A DNA stretch of 64,000 nucleotides from Halisarca cf. caerulea (GCA_963170055.1 CAUJGJ010000246.1:1-64000); one strand, 5' to 3'. Numbered from the stretch's first letter, positions 9,442-25,100 are shown. Notes: a model not told the origin generated them from the sequence alone. Numbers and translations: made by a program.

Positions 9442-12400
9442 CCCAGCACCACGCACAATCCCAGTGGACACACACGAAGTTTCTTACCTTCTGTAGGCGT
9501 ATTTGTGTAGTGTTGGATATGCTGGTGCTAATACCAATACTTGGCACTAGCACCACGCACATTCCCAGTGGAAACACATGAAGTTTCTGAAGTGCTGTGG
9601 GCGTATTTGTGTGGTGTTGGATATGCTGGTGCTAATACCAATATTTGGCACTAGCACCACGCACATTCCCAGTGGACACACATGAAGTTTCTGAAGATCT
9701 GTGGACGTATTTGTGTAGTGTTGGATATGCTGGTGCTAATACCAATATTTGGCACTAGCACCACGCACATTCCTAGTTGACACACATGAAATTTCATAAG
9801 TACTGTGGGCGTATTTGTGTAGTGTTGGATATGCTGGTGCAAATACCAATATTAGGCACTAGCACCACACACATTCCCAGTGGAAACACATGCAGTTTCT
9901 GAAGTGCTGTGGGCGTATTTGTGTAGTGTTGGATATGCTGGTGCTAATACCAATATTTGGCACTAGCACCACGCACATTCCCAGTGGACACACATAAAGT
10001 TTCTTACCTGCTGTGGACGTATTTGTGTAGTGTTAGATATGCTGGTGCTAATACCAATATTGGCCCAGCACCACGCACAATCCCAGTGGACACACATGAA
10101 GTTTCTGAAGTGCTGTGGGCGTATTTGTGTAGTGTTGGATATGCTGGTGCTAATACCAATACTTGGCACTAGCACCACGCACATTCCCAGTGGACACACA
10201 TGAAGTTTCTTAACTGCTGTGGGCGTATTTGTATAGTGTTGGATATGCTGGTGCTAATACCAATATTTGGTACTAGCACCGCACACATTCCCAGTGGACA
10301 CACATGAAGTTTCTTAACTGCTGTGGGCGTATTTGTGTAGTGTTGGATATGCTGTTGCTAATACCAACATTTGCCACTAGCACCACACACATTTCCAGTG
10401 GACACACATGAAGTTTCTGATGTACTGTGGGCGTATTTGTGCAGTGTAGGGAATGCAGGTGCTAATACCAATATTTGGCACTAGCACCACGCACATTCCC
10501 AGTAGGCACACATGAAGTTTCTGAAGTGCTGTGGGCGTATTTGTGTAGTGTTGGATATGCTGGTGCTAATACCAATATTTGGCACTAGCACCGCTCACAT
10601 TCCCAGTGGACACACATGAAGTTTCTTAACTGCTGTGGGCGTATTTGTGTAGTGTTGGATATGCTGGTGCTAATACCAATATTTGGTACTAGCACCGCTC
10701 ACATTCCCAGTGGACACACATGAAGTTTCTTAACTGCTGTGGGCGAATTTGTGTAGTGTAGGAAATGCAGGTGCTAATACCAATATTTGGCACTAGCACC
10801 ACGCACATTCCCAGTGGACACACATGAAGTTTCTGAAGATCTGTGGGCGTATTTGTGTAGTGTTGGATATGCTGGTGCTAATACCAATATTTGACACTAG
10901 CACCACGCACATTCCTAGTTGACACACATGAAATTTCATAAGTACTGTGGGAGTATTTGTGTAGTGTAGGGAATGCAGGTGCTAATACCAATATTTGGCA
11001 CTAGCACCACGCACATTCCCAGTGGAAACACATGAAGTTTCTGAAGTACTGTGGGCGTATTTGTGTAGTGTTGGATATGCTGGTGCTAATACCAATATTT
11101 GGCACTAGCACCACGCACATTCCTAGTTGACACACATGAAATTTCATAAGTACTGTGGGCGTATTTGTGTAGTGTTGGATATGCTGGTGCAAATACCAAT
11201 ATTTGGCACTAGCACCACACACATTCCCAGTGGAAACACATGCAGTTTCTGAAGTGCTGTGGGCGTATTTGTGTAGTGTTGGATATGCTGGTGCTAATAC
11301 CAATATTAGGCACTAGCACCACGCACATTCCCAGTGTACATACATAAAGTTTCTTAACTGCTGTGGGCGTATTTGTGTAGTGTTGGATATGCTGGTGTTA
11401 ATACCAATATTTGGTACTAGCACCATGCACATTCCCAGTGGACACACATAAAGTTTCTTAACTGCTGTGGGCGTATTTGTGTAGTGTTGGATATGCTGTT
11501 GCTAATACCAACATTTGCCACTAGCACCACACACATTTCCAGTGGACACACATGAAGTTTCTGATGTACTGTGGGCGTATTTGTGCAGTGTTGGATATGC
11601 TGGTGCTAATACCAATATTTGGCACTAGCACCGCTCACATTCCCAGTGGACACACATGAAGTTTTTTAACTGCTGTGGGCGTATTTGTGTAGTGTTGGAT
11701 ATGCTGGTGCTAATACCAATATTTGGTACTAGCACCGCTCACATTCCCAGTGGACACACATGAAGTTTCTTAACTGCTGTGGGCGAATTTGTGTAGTGTA
11801 GGAAATGCAGGTGCTAATACCAATATTTGGCACTAGCACCACGCACATTCCCAGTGGACACACATGAAGTTTCTGAAGATCTGTGGGCGTATTTGTGTAG
11901 TGTTGGATATGCTGGTGCTAATACCAATATTTGACACTAGCACCACGCACATTCCTAGTTGACACACATGAAATTTCATAAGTACTGTGGGAGTATTTGT
12001 GTAGTGTAGGGAATGCAGGTGCTAATACCAATATTTGGCACTAGCACCACGCACATTCCCAGTGGAAACACATGAAGTTTCTGAAGTACTGTGGGCGTAT
12101 TTGTGTAGTGTTGGATATGCTGGTGCTAATACCAATATTTGGCACTAGCACCACGCACATTCCTAGTTGACACACATGAAATTTCATAAGTACTGTGGGC
12201 GTATTTGTGTAGTGTTGGATATGCTGGTGCAAATACCAATATTAGGCACTAGCACCACACACATTCCCAGTGGAAACACATGCAGTTTCTGAAGTGCTGT
12301 GGGCGTATTTGTGTAGTGTTGGATATGCTGGTGCTAATACCAATATTTGACACTAGCACCACGCACATTCCTAGTTGACACACATGAAGTTTCTGATGTA

Positions 12401-12881
12401 CTGCGGGCGTATTTGTGTAGTGTAGGGAATGCAGGTGATAATACCAATATTTGGCACTAGCACCATGCACATTCCCAGTGGAAACACATGAAGTTTCTGA
12501 AGTACTGTGGGCGTATTTGTATAGTGTAGGGAATGCAGGTGCTAATACCAATATTTGGCACTAGCACCACGCACATTCCCAGTGGACACATATGAAATTT
12601 CTGAAGTGCTGTGGGCGTATTTGTGTAGTGTAGGGAATGCAGGTGCTAATACCAATATTTGGCAATAGCACCACGCACATTCCCAGTGGACACACATGAA
12701 GTTTCTGAAGTGCTGTGGGCGTATTTGTGTAGTGTTGGATATGCTGGTGCCAATACCAATATTTGGCACTAACACCACACGCATTCCCTCACATGAAGTT
12801 TCTAAAGTGTTGCGGGCATATCTGCGTAGTTTTAAACATGTTGGTGTAAAGACCAAAATTTTGCAAATTGTAATCTTAGTA

Positions 12882-12912
12882 TAACCCTAAAACTAACCGT
12901 AACCCTAACCCC
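12882..12912. repeat. Degenerate interstitial telomeric tract 5
   Basis: By eye identical to the tract at 8797 and exactly 4085 bp downstream, so it was duplicated with its higher-order unit and did not arise independently. Confidence 0.88.
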
Positions 12913-15900
12913 TACACACATTCCGAGTGGACACACATGAAGGTTCTGAAGGGCTGTGGGCGTATTTGTTTAGTGCAGGAAATGCAGGTGCTAATATAAA
13001 TATGTGGCACTAGCACCACACACATTCCCAGTGGACACACATTAAGTTTCTGAAGTGCTGTGGGCGTATTTGTGTAGTGTTGGATATGCTGGTGCTAATA
13101 CCAATATTTGCCACTAGCAACGCTCACATTCCCAGTGGACACACATGAAGTTTCTTAACTGCTGTGGGCGTATTTGTGTAGTGTTGGATATGCTGGTGCT
13201 AATACCAATATTTGGCACTAGCACTGCTCAAATTCCCAGTAGACACACATGAAGTTTCTTAACTGATGTGGGCGTATTTGTGTAGTGTTGGATATGCTGG
13301 TGCTAATACCAATATTTGGCACTAGCACAACGTACATTCCCAGTGGACACACATGAAGTTTCTGAAGTACTGTGGGCGTATTTGTGTAGTGTAAGGAATG
13401 CAGGTGCTAATACCAATATTTGGCACTAGCACCACGCACATTCCCAGTGGACACACATGAAGTTTCTGAAGTGCTGTGGGCGTATTTGTGTAGTGTTGGA
13501 TATGCTGGTGCTAATACCAATATTGGCCCAGCACCACGCACAATCCCAGTGGACACACACGAAGTTTCTTACCTTCTGTAGGCGTATTTGTGTAGTGTTG
13601 GATATGCTGGTGCTAATACCAATACTTGGCACTAGCACCACGCACATTCCCAGTGGAAACACATGAAGTTTCTGAAGTGCTGTGGGCGTATTTGTGTGGT
13701 GTTGGATATGCTGGTGCTAATACCAATATTTGGCACTAGCACCACGCACATTCCCAGTGGACACACATGAAGTTTCTGAAGATCTGTGGACGTATTTGTG
13801 TAGTGTTGGATATGCTGGTGCTAATACCAATATTTGGCACTAGCACCACGCACATTCCTAGTTGACACACATGAAATTTCATAAGTACTGTGGGCGTATT
13901 TGTGTAGTGTTGGATATGCTGGTGCAAATACCAATATTAGGCACTAGCACCACACACATTCCCAGTGGAAACACATGCAGTTTCTGAAGTGCTGTGGGCG
14001 TATTTGTGTAGTGTTGGATATGCTGGTGCTAATACCAATATTTGGCACTAGCACCACGCACATTCCCAGTGGACACACATAAAGTTTCTTACCTGCTGTG
14101 GACGTATTTGTGTAGTGTTAGATATGCTGGTGCTAATACCAATATTGGCCCAGCACCACGCACAATCCCAGTGGACACACATGAAGTTTCTGAAGTGCTG
14201 TGGGCGTATTTGTGTAGTGTTGGATATGCTGGTGCTAATACCAATACTTGGCACTAGCACCACGCACATTCCCAGTGGACACACATGAAGTTTCTTAACT
14301 GCTGTGGGCGTATTTGTATAGTGTTGGATATGCTGGTGCTAATACCAATATTTGGTACTAGCACCGCACACATTCCCAGTGGACACACATGAAGTTTCTT
14401 AACTGCTGTGGGCGTATTTGTGTAGTGTTGGATATGCTGTTGCTAATACCAACATTTGCCACTAGCACCACACACATTTCCAGTGGACACACATGAAGTT
14501 TCTGATGTACTGTGGGCGTATTTGTGCAGTGTAGGGAATGCAGGTGCTAATACCAATATTTGGCACTAGCACCACGCACATTCCCAGTAGGCACACATGA
14601 AGTTTCTGAAGTGCTGTGGGCGTATTTGTGTAGTGTTGGATATGCTGGTGCTAATACCAATATTTGGCACTAGCACCGCTCACATTCCCAGTGGACACAC
14701 ATGAAGTTTCTTAACTGCTGTGGGCGTATTTGTGTAGTGTTGGATATGCTGGTGCTAATACCAATATTTGGTACTAGCACCGCTCACATTCCCAGTGGAC
14801 ACACATGAAGTTTCTTAACTGCTGTGGGCGAATTTGTGTAGTGTAGGAAATGCAGGTGCTAATACCAATATTTGGCACTAGCACCACGCACATTCCCAGT
14901 GGACACACATGAAGTTTCTGAAGATCTGTGGGCGTATTTGTGTAGTGTTGGATATGCTGGTGCTAATACCAATATTTGACACTAGCACCACGCACATTCC
15001 TAGTTGACACACATGAAATTTCATAAGTACTGTGGGAGTATTTGTGTAGTGTAGGGAATGCAGGTGCTAATACCAATATTTGGCACTAGCACCACGCACA
15101 TTCCCAGTGGAAACACATGAAGTTTCTGAAGTACTGTGGGCGTATTTGTGTAGTGTTGGATATGCTGGTGCTAATACCAATATTTGGCACTAGCACCACG
15201 CACATTCCTAGTTGACACACATGAAATTTCATAAGTACTGTGGGCGTATTTGTGTAGTGTTGGATATGCTGGTGCAAATACCAATATTTGGCACTAGCAC
15301 CACACACATTCCCAGTGGAAACACATGCAGTTTCTGAAGTGCTGTGGGCGTATTTGTGTAGTGTTGGATATGCTGGTGCTAATACCAATATTAGGCACTA
15401 GCACCACGCACATTCCCAGTGTACATACATAAAGTTTCTTAACTGCTGTGGGCGTATTTGTGTAGTGTTGGATATGCTGGTGTTAATACCAATATTTGGT
15501 ACTAGCACCATGCACATTCCCAGTGGACACACATAAAGTTTCTTAACTGCTGTGGGCGTATTTGTGTAGTGTTGGATATGCTGTTGCTAATACCAACATT
15601 TGCCACTAGCACCACACACATTTCCAGTGGACACACATGAAGTTTCTGATGTACTGTGGGCGTATTTGTGCAGTGTTGGATATGCTGGTGCTAATACCAA
15701 TATTTGGCACTAGCACCGCTCACATTCCCAGTGGACACACATGAAGTTTTTTAACTGCTGTGGGCGTATTTGTGTAGTGTTGGATATGCTGGTGCTAATA
15801 CCAATATTTGGTACTAGCACCGCTCACATTCCCAGTGGACACACATGAAGTTTCTTAACTGCTGTGGGCGAATTTGTGTAGTGTAGGAAATGCAGGTGCT

Positions 15901-15969
15901 AATACCAATATTTGGCACTAGCACCACGCACATTCCCAGTGGACACACATGAAGTTTCTGAAGATCTGT

Positions 15970-18900
15970 GGGCGTATTTGTGTAGTGTTGGATATGCTGG
16001 TGCTAATACCAATATTTGACACTAGCACCACGCACATTCCTAGTTGACACACATGAAATTTCATAAGTACTGTGGGAGTATTTGTGTAGTGTAGGGAATG
16101 CAGGTGCTAATACCAATATTTGGCACTAGCACCACGCACATTCCCAGTGGAAACACATGAAGTTTCTGAAGTACTGTGGGCGTATTTGTGTAGTGTTGGA
16201 TATGCTGGTGCTAATACCAATATTTGGCACTAGCACCACGCACATTCCTAGTTGACACACATGAAATTTCATAAGTACTGTGGGCGTATTTGTGTAGTGT
16301 TGGATATGCTGGTGCAAATACCAATATTAGGCACTAGCACCACACACATTCCCAGTGGAAACACATGCAGTTTCTGAAGTGCTGTGGGCGTATTTGTGTA
16401 GTGTTGGATATGCTGGTGCTAATACCAATATTTGGCACTAGCACCACGCACATTCCCAGTGCACATACATAAAGTTTCTTAACTGCTGTGGGCGTATTTG
16501 TGTAGTGTTGGATATGCTGGTGTTAATACCAATATTTGGTACTAGCACCACGCACATTCCCAGTGGACACACATAAAGTTTCTTACCTGCTGTGGACGTA
16601 TTTGTGTAGTGTTAGATATGCTGGTGCTAATACCAATATTGGCCCAGCACCACGCACAATCCCAGTGGACACACATGAAGTTTCTGAAGTGCTGTGGGCG
16701 TATTTGTGTAGTGTTGGATATGCTGGTGCTAATACCAATACTTGGCACTAGCACCGCTCACATTCCCAGTGGACACACATGAAGTTTCTTAACTGCTGTG
16801 GGCGTATTTGTATAGTGTTGGATATGCTGGTGCTAATACCAATATTTGGTACTAGCACCGCTCACATTCCCAGTGGACACACATGAAGTTTCTTAACTGC
16901 TGTGGGCGTATTTGTGTAGTGTTGGATATGCTGTTGCTAATACCAACATTTGCCACTAGCACCACACACATTTCCAGTGGACACACATGAAGTTTCTGAT
17001 GTACTGTGGGCGTATTTGTGCAGTGTAGGGAATGCAGGTGCTAATACCAATATTTGGCACTAGCACCACGCACATTCCCAGTAGGCACACATGAAGTTTC
17101 TGAAGTGCTGTGGGCGTATTTGTGTAGTGTTGGATATGCTGGTGCTAATACCAATATTTGGCACTAGCACCGCTCACATTCCCAGTGGACACACATGAAG
17201 TTTCTTAACTGCTGTGGGCGTATTTGTGTAGTGTTGGATATGCTGGTGCTAATACCAATATTTGGTACTAGCACCGCTCACATTCCCAGTGGACACACAT
17301 GAAGTTTCTTAACTGCTGTGGGCGAATTTGTGTAGTGTAGGAAATGCAGGTGCTAATACCAATATTTGGCACTAGCACCACGCACATTCCCAGTGGACAC
17401 ACATGAAGTTTCTGAAGATCTGTGGGCGTATTTGTGTAGTGTTGGATATGCTGGTGCTAATACCAATATTTGACACTAGCACCACGCACATTCCTAGTTG
17501 ACACACATGAAATTTCATAAGTACTGTGGGAGTATTTGTGTAGTGTAGGGAATGCAGGTGCTAATACCAATATTTGGCACTAGCACCACGCACATTCCCA
17601 GTGGAAACACATGAAGTTTCTGAAGTACTGTGGGCGTATTTGTGTAGTGTTGGATATGCTGGTGCTAATACCAATATTTGGCACTAGCACCACGCACATT
17701 CCTAGTTGACACACATGAAATTTCATAAGTACTGTGGGCGTATTTGTGTAGTGTTGGATATGCTGGTGCAAATACCAATATTTGGCACTAGCACCACACA
17801 CATTCCCAGTGGAAACACATGAAGTTTCTGAAGTGCTGTGGGCGTATTTGTGTGGTGTTGGATATACTGGTGCTAATACCAATATTTGGCACTAGCACCA
17901 CGCACATTCCAAGTGGACAGAGATGAAATTTCTGAAGTGCTGTGGGCGTATTTGTGTAGTGTAGGAAATGCAGATGCTAATACCAATATTTGGTACTAGC
18001 ACCACGCACATTCCCAGTGGAAACACATGAAGTTTCTGAAGATCTGTGGGCGTATTTGTGTAGTGTTGGATATGCTGGTGCTAATACCAATATTTGGCAC
18101 TAGCACCACGCACATTCCCAGTGGACACACATAAAGTTTCTTACCTGCTGTGGGCTTATTTGTGTAGTGTTGGATATGCTGGTGCAAATACCAATATTTG
18201 GCACTAGCACCACACACATTCCCAGTGGAAACACATGAAGTTTCTGAAGTACTGTGGGCGTATTTGTGTAGTGTTGGATATGCTGGTGCTAATACCAATA
18301 TTTGGCACTAGCACCACGCACATTCCCAGTGGACACAGATGAAATTTCTGAAGTGCTGTGGGCGTATTTGTGTAGTGTAGGAAATGCAGGTGCTAATACC
18401 AATATTTGGTACTAGCACCACGCACATTCCCAGTGGACACACATGAAGTTTCTGAAGTGCTGTGGGCGTATTTTTGTAGTGTTGGATATGCTGGTGCTAA
18501 TACCAATATTTGGCACTAGCACCACGCACATTCCTAGTTGACACACATGAAATTTCATAAGTACTGTGGGCGTATTTGTGTAGTGTTGGACATGCTGGTT
18601 CAAATACCAATATTAGGCACTAGCACCACACACATTCCCAGTGGAAACACATGCAGTTTCTGAAGTGCTGTGGGCGTATTTGTGTAGTGTTGGATATGCT
18701 GGTGCTAATACCAATATTTGGCACTAGCACCACGCACATTCCCAGTGCACATACATAAAGTTTCTTAACTGCTGTGGGCGTATTTGTGTAGTGTTGGATA
18801 TGCTGGTGTTAATACCAATATTTGGTACTAGCACCACGCACATTCCCAGTGGACACACATAAAGTTTCTTACCTGCTGTGGGCTTATTTGTGTAGTGTTG

Positions 18901-21900
18901 GATATGCTGGTGCTAATACCAATATTGGCCCAGCACCACGCACAATCCCAGTGGACACACATGAAGTTTCTGAAGTGCTGTGGGCGTATTTGTGTAGTGT
19001 TGGATATGCTGGTGCTAATACCAATATTTGACACTAGCACCACGCACATTCCTAGTTGACACACATGAAATTTCATAAGTACTGTGGGAGTATTTGTGTA
19101 GTGTAGGGAATGCAGGTGCTAATACCAATATTTGGCACTAGCACCACGCACATTCCCAGTGGAAACACATGAAGTTTCTGAAGTACTGTGGGCGTATTTG
19201 TGTAGTGTTGGATATGCTGGTGCTAATACCAATATTTGGCACTAGCACCACGCACATTCCTAGTTGACACACATGAAATTTCATAAGTACTGTGGGCGTA
19301 TTTGTGTAGTGTTGGATATGCTGGTGCAAATACCAATATTAGGCACTAGCACCACACACATTCCCAGTGGAAACACATGCAGTTTCTGAAGTGCTGTGGG
19401 CGTATTTGTGTAGTGTTGGATATGCTGGTGCTAATACCAATATTTGGCACTAGCACCACGCACATTCCCAGTGCACATACATAAAGTTTCTTAACTGCTG
19501 TGGGCGTATTTGTGTAGTGTTGGATATGCTGGTGTTAATACCAATATTTGGTACTAGCACCACGCACATTCCCAGTGGACACACATAAAGTTTCTTACCT
19601 GCTGTGGACGTATTTGTGTAGTGTTAGATATGCTGGTGCTAATACCAATATTGGCCCAGCACCACGCACAATCCCAGTGGACACACATGAAGTTTCTGAA
19701 GTGCTGTGGGCGTATTTGTGTAGTGTTGGATATGCTGGTGCTAATACCAATACTTGGCACTAGCACCGCTCACATTCCCAGTGGACACACATGAAGTTTC
19801 TTAACTGCTGTGGGCGTATTTGTATAGTGTTGGATATGCTGGTGCTAATACCAATATTTGGTACTAGCACCGCTCACATTCCCAGTGGACACACATGAAG
19901 TTTCTTAACTGCTGTGGGCGTATTTGTGTAGTGTTGGATATGCTGTTGCTAATACCAACATTTGCCACTAGCACCACACACATTTCCAGTGGACACACAT
20001 GAAGTTTCTGATGTACTGTGGGCGTATTTGTGCAGTGTAGGGAATGCAGGTGCTAATACCAATATTTGGCACTAGCACCACGCACATTCCCAGTAGGCAC
20101 ACATGAAGTTTCTGAAGTGCTGTGGGCGTATTTGTGTAGTGTTGGATATGCTGGTGCTAATACCAATATTTGGCACTAGCACCGCTCACATTCCCAGTGG
20201 ACACACATGAAGTTTCTTAACTGCTGTGGGCGTATTTGTGTAGTGTTGGATATGCTGGTGCTAATACCAATATTTGGTACTAGCACCGCTCACATTCCCA
20301 GTGGACACACATGAAGTTTCTTAACTGCTGTGGGCGAATTTGTGTAGTGTAGGAAATGCAGGTGCTAATACCAATATTTGGCACTAGCACCACGCACATT
20401 CCCAGTGGACACACATGAAGTTTCTGAAGATCTGTGGGCGTATTTGTGTAGTGTTGGATATGCTGGTGCTAATACCAATATTTGACACTAGCACCACGCA
20501 CATTCCTAGTTGACACACATGAAATTTCATAAGTACTGTGGGAGTATTTGTGTAGTGTAGGGAATGCAGGTGCTAATACCAATATTTGGCACTAGCACCA
20601 CGCACATTCCCAGTGGAAACACATGAAGTTTCTGAAGTACTGTGGGCGTATTTGTGTAGTGTTGGATATGCTGGTGCTAATACCAATATTTGGCACTAGC
20701 ACCACGCACATTCCTAGTTGACACACATGAAATTTCATAAGTACTGTGGGCGTATTTGTGTAGTGTTGGATATGCTGGTGCAAATACCAATATTTGGCAC
20801 TAGCACCACACACATTCCCAGTGGAAACACATGAAGTTTCTGAAGTGCTGTGGGCGTATTTGTGTGGTGTTGGATATACTGGTGCTAATACCAATATTTG
20901 GCACTAGCACCACGCACATTCCAAGTGGACAGAGATGAAATTTCTGAAGTGCTGTGGGCGTATTTGTGTAGTGTAGGAAATGCAGATGCTAATACCAATA
21001 TTTGGTACTAGCACCACGCACATTCCCAGTGGAAACACATGAAGTTTCTGAAGATCTGTGGGCGTATTTGTGTAGTGTTGGATATGCTGGTGCTAATACC
21101 AATATTTGGCACTAGCACCACGCACATTCCCAGTGGACACACATAAAGTTTCTTACCTGCTGTGGGCTTATTTGTGTAGTGTTGGATATGCTGGTGCAAA
21201 TACCAATATTTGGCACTAGCACCACACACATTCCCAGTGGAAACACATGAAGTTTCTGAAGTACTGTGGGCGTATTTGTGTAGTGTTGGATATGCTGGTG
21301 CTAATACCAATATTTGGCACTAGCACCACGCACATTCCCAGTGGACACAGATGAAATTTCTGAAGTGCTGTGGGCGTATTTGTGTAGTGTAGGAAATGCA
21401 GGTGCTAATACCAATATTTGGTACTAGCACCACGCACATTCCCAGTGGACACACATGAAGTTTCTGAAGTGCTGTGGGCGTATTTTTGTAGTGTTGGATA
21501 TGCTGGTGCTAATACCAATATTTGGCACTAGCACCACGCACATTCCTAGTTGACACACATGAAATTTCATAAGTACTGTGGGCGTATTTGTGTAGTGTTG
21601 GACATGCTGGTTCAAATACCAATATTAGGCACTAGCACCACACACATTCCCAGTGGAAACACATGCAGTTTCTGAAGTGCTGTGGGCGTATTTGTGTAGT
21701 GTTGGATATGCTGGTGCTAATACCAATATTTGGCACTAGCACCACGCACATTCCCAGTGCACATACATAAAGTTTCTTAACTGCTGTGGGCGTATTTGTG
21801 TAGTGTTGGATATGCTGGTGTTAATACCAATATTTGGTACTAGCACCACGCACATTCCCAGTGGACACACATAAAGTTTCTTACCTGCTGTGGGCTTATT

Positions 21901-22030
21901 TGTGTAGTGTTGGATATGCTGGTGCTAATACCAATATTGGCCCAGCACCACGCACAATCCCAGTGGACACACATGAAGTTTCTGAAGTGCTGTGGGCGTA
22001 TTTGTGTAGTGTTGGATATGCTGGTGCTAA
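15970..22030 (+). repeat. Higher-order repeat, 3012-bp unit, two tandem copies of the satellite
   Basis: Matched variant blocks lie at 16126/19138, 16536/19548, 17580/20592, 17996/21008, 18412/21424 and 18822/21834, all offset by 3012 bp. That equals 29 monomers of 104 bp minus 4 bp, which fits two 2-bp-shorter monomers per unit (near 16640 and 18920). The left end overlaps the second copy of the 4085-bp unit, so the two higher-order periods share monomers. Boundaries are approximate. Confidence 0.88.
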
Positions 22031-22151
22031 TACCAATATTTGGCACTAGCACCGCTCACATTCCCAGTGGACACACATGAAGTTTCTTAACTGCTGTGGG
22101 CGTATTTGTATAGTGTTGGATATGCTGGTGCAAATACCAATATTTGGTACT

Positions 22152-25100
22152 AGCACCGCTCACATTCCCAGTGGACACACATGAAGTTTCTTAACTGCTG
22201 TGGGCGTATTTGTGTAGTGTTGGATATGCTGTTGCTAATACCAATATTTGCCACTAGCACCACGCACATTTCCAGTGGACACACATGAAGTTTCTGATGT
22301 ACTGTGGGCGTATTTGTGCAGTGTAGGGAATGCAGGTGCTAATACCAATATTTGGCACTAGCACCACGCACATTCCCAGTAGGCACACATGAAGTTTCTG
22401 TAGTGCTGTGGGCGTATTTGTGTAGTGTTGGATATGCTGGTGCTAATACCAATATTTGGCACTAGCACCGCTCACATTCCCAGTGGAAACACATGAAGTT
22501 TCTTAACCGCTGTGGGCGTATTTGTTTAGTGTTGGATATGCTGGTGCTAATACCAATATTTGGTACTAGCACCGCTCACATTCCCAGTGGACACACATGA
22601 AGTTTCTTAACTGCTGTGGGCGAATTTGTGTAGTGTAGGAAATGCAGGTGCTAATACCAATATTTGGCACTAGCACCACGCACATTCCCAGTGGACACAC
22701 ATGAAGTTTCTTAACTACTGTGGGCGTATTTGTGTAGTGTTGGATATGCTGGTGCTAATACCAATATTTGACACTAGCACCACGCACATTCCTAGTTGAC
22801 ACACATGAAATTTCATAAGTACTGTGGGAGTATTTGTGTAGTGTAGGGAATGCAGGTGCTAATACCAATATTTGGCACTAGCACCACGCACATTCCCAGT
22901 GGAAACACATGAAGTTTCTGAAGTACTGTTGGCGTATTTGTGTAGTGTAGGGAATGCAGGTGCTAATACCAATATTTGGCACTAGCACCACGCACATTCC
23001 CAGTGGACACACATGAAGTTTGTGAAGTACTGTGGGCGTATTTGTGTAGTGTTGGATATGCTGGTGCTAATACCAATACTTGGCACTAGCACCGCTCACA
23101 TTCCCAGTGGACACACATGAAGTTTCTTAACTGCTGTGGGCGTATTTGTATAGTGTTGGATATGCTGGTGCTAATACCAATATTTGGTACTAGCACCGCT
23201 CACATTCCCAGTGGACACACATGAAGTTTCTTAACTGCTGTGGGCGTATTTGTGTAGTGTTGGATATGCTGTTGCTAATACCAACATTTGCCACTAGCAC
23301 CACACACATTTCCAGTGGACACACATGAAGTTTCTGATGTACTGTGGGCGTATTTGTGCAGTGTAGGGAATGCAGGTGCTAATACCAATATTTGGCACTA
23401 GCACCACACACATTCCCAGTAGGCACACATGAAGTTTCTGAAGTGCTGTGGGCGTATTTGTGTAGTGTTGGATATGCTGGTGCTAATACCAATATTTGGC
23501 ACTAGCACCGCTCACATTCCCAGTGGACACACATGAAGTTTCTTAACTGCTGTGGGCGTATTTGTGTAGTGTTGGATATGCTGGTGCTAATACCAATATT
23601 TGGTACTAGCACCGCTCACATTCCCAGTGGACACACATGAAGTTTCTTAACTGCTGTGGGCGAATTTGTGTAGTGTAGGAAATGCAGGTGCTAATACCAA
23701 TATTTGGCACTAGCACCACGCACATTCCCAGTGGACACACATGAAGTTTCTGAAGATCTGTGGGCGTATTTGTGTAGTGTTGGATATGCTGGTGCTAATA
23801 CCAATATTTGACACTAGCACCACGCACATTCCTAGTTGACACACATGAAATTTCATAAGTACTGTGGGAGTATTTGTGTAGTGTAGGGAATGCAGGTGCT
23901 AATACCAATATTTGGCACTAGCACCACGCACATTCCCAGTGGAAACACATGAAGTTTCTGAAGTACTGTGGGCGTATTTGTGTAGTGTTGGATATGCTGG
24001 TGCTAATACCAATATTTGCCACTAGCACCACGCACATTCCTAGTTGACACACATGAAATTTCATAAGTACTGTGGGCGTATTTGTGTAGTGTTGGATATG
24101 CTGGTGCAAATACCAATATTTGGCACTAGCACCACACACATTCCCAGTGGAAACACATGAAGTTTCTGAAGTGCTGTGGGCGTATTTGTGTGGTGTTGGA
24201 TATGCTGGTGCTAATACCAATATTTGGCACTAGCACCACGCACATTCCAAGTGGACACAGATGAAATTTCTGAAGTGCTGTGGGCGTATTTGTGTAGTGT
24301 AGGAAATGCAGATGCTAATAACAATATTTGGTACTAGCACCACGCACATTCCCAGTGGAAACACATGAAGTTTCTGAAGATCTGTGGGCGTATTTGTGTA
24401 GTGTTGGATATGCTGGTGCTAATACCAATATTTGGCACTAGCACCACGCACATTCCTAGTTGACACACATGAAATTTCATAAGTACTGTGGGCGTATTTG
24501 TGTAGTGTTGGATATGCTGGTGCAAATACCAATATTAGGCACTAGCACCACACACATTCCCAGTGGAAACACATGCAGTTTCTGAAGTGCTGTGGGCGTA
24601 TTTGTGTAGTGTTGGATATGCTGGTGCTAATACCAATATTTGGCACTAGCACCACGCACATTCCCAGTGCACATACATAAAGTTTCTTACCTGCTGTGGG
24701 CGTATTTGTGTAGTGTTGGATATGCTGGTGTTAATACCAATATTTGGTACTAGCACCACGCACATTCCCAGTGGACACACATAAAGTTTCTTACCTGCTG
24801 TGGGCTTATTTGTGTAGTGTTGGATATGCTGGTGCAAATACCAATATTTGGCACTAGCACCACACACATTCCCAGTGGAAACACATGAAGTTTCTGAAGT
24901 ACTGTGGGCGTATTTGTGTAGTGTTGGATATGCTGGTGCTAATACCAATATTTGGCACTAGCACCACGCACATTCCCAGTGGACACAGATGAAATTTCTG
25001 AAGTGCTGTGGGCGTATTTGTGTAGTGTAGGAAATGCAGGTGCTAATACCAATATTTGGTACTAGCACCACGCACATTCCCAGTGGACACACATGAAGTT

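Larger units (their letters stand above)
8216..16385 (+). repeat. Higher-order repeat, 4085-bp unit, two tandem copies of the satellite
   Basis: Private variants recur 4085 bp apart: the telomeric tract at 8797 and 12882, the short-variant monomers with TTGGCCCAGC near 9440 and 13525, and matched blocks at 9651/13736, 11001/15086 and 12041/16126. Copy 1 runs from about 8216 to 12300 and copy 2 from there to about 16385; the ends are approximate because all monomers resemble each other. 4085 is not a multiple of 104, as expected given the telomeric tract and 2-bp-shorter monomers. A 1040-bp (ten-monomer) duplication lies inside the unit, seen at 11001 and 12041. No gene is present. Confidence 0.88.

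Noticed and set aside
9372..9581. Plus-strand frames of about 70 residues starting MKFLKCCGRICVV, resembling a small secreted cysteine-rich peptide
   Set aside because: They are translations of the standard monomer (ATGAAGTTTCTGAAGTGC) and recur wherever that monomer type is followed by a short variant. Their apparent signal-like start is a repeat artefact.
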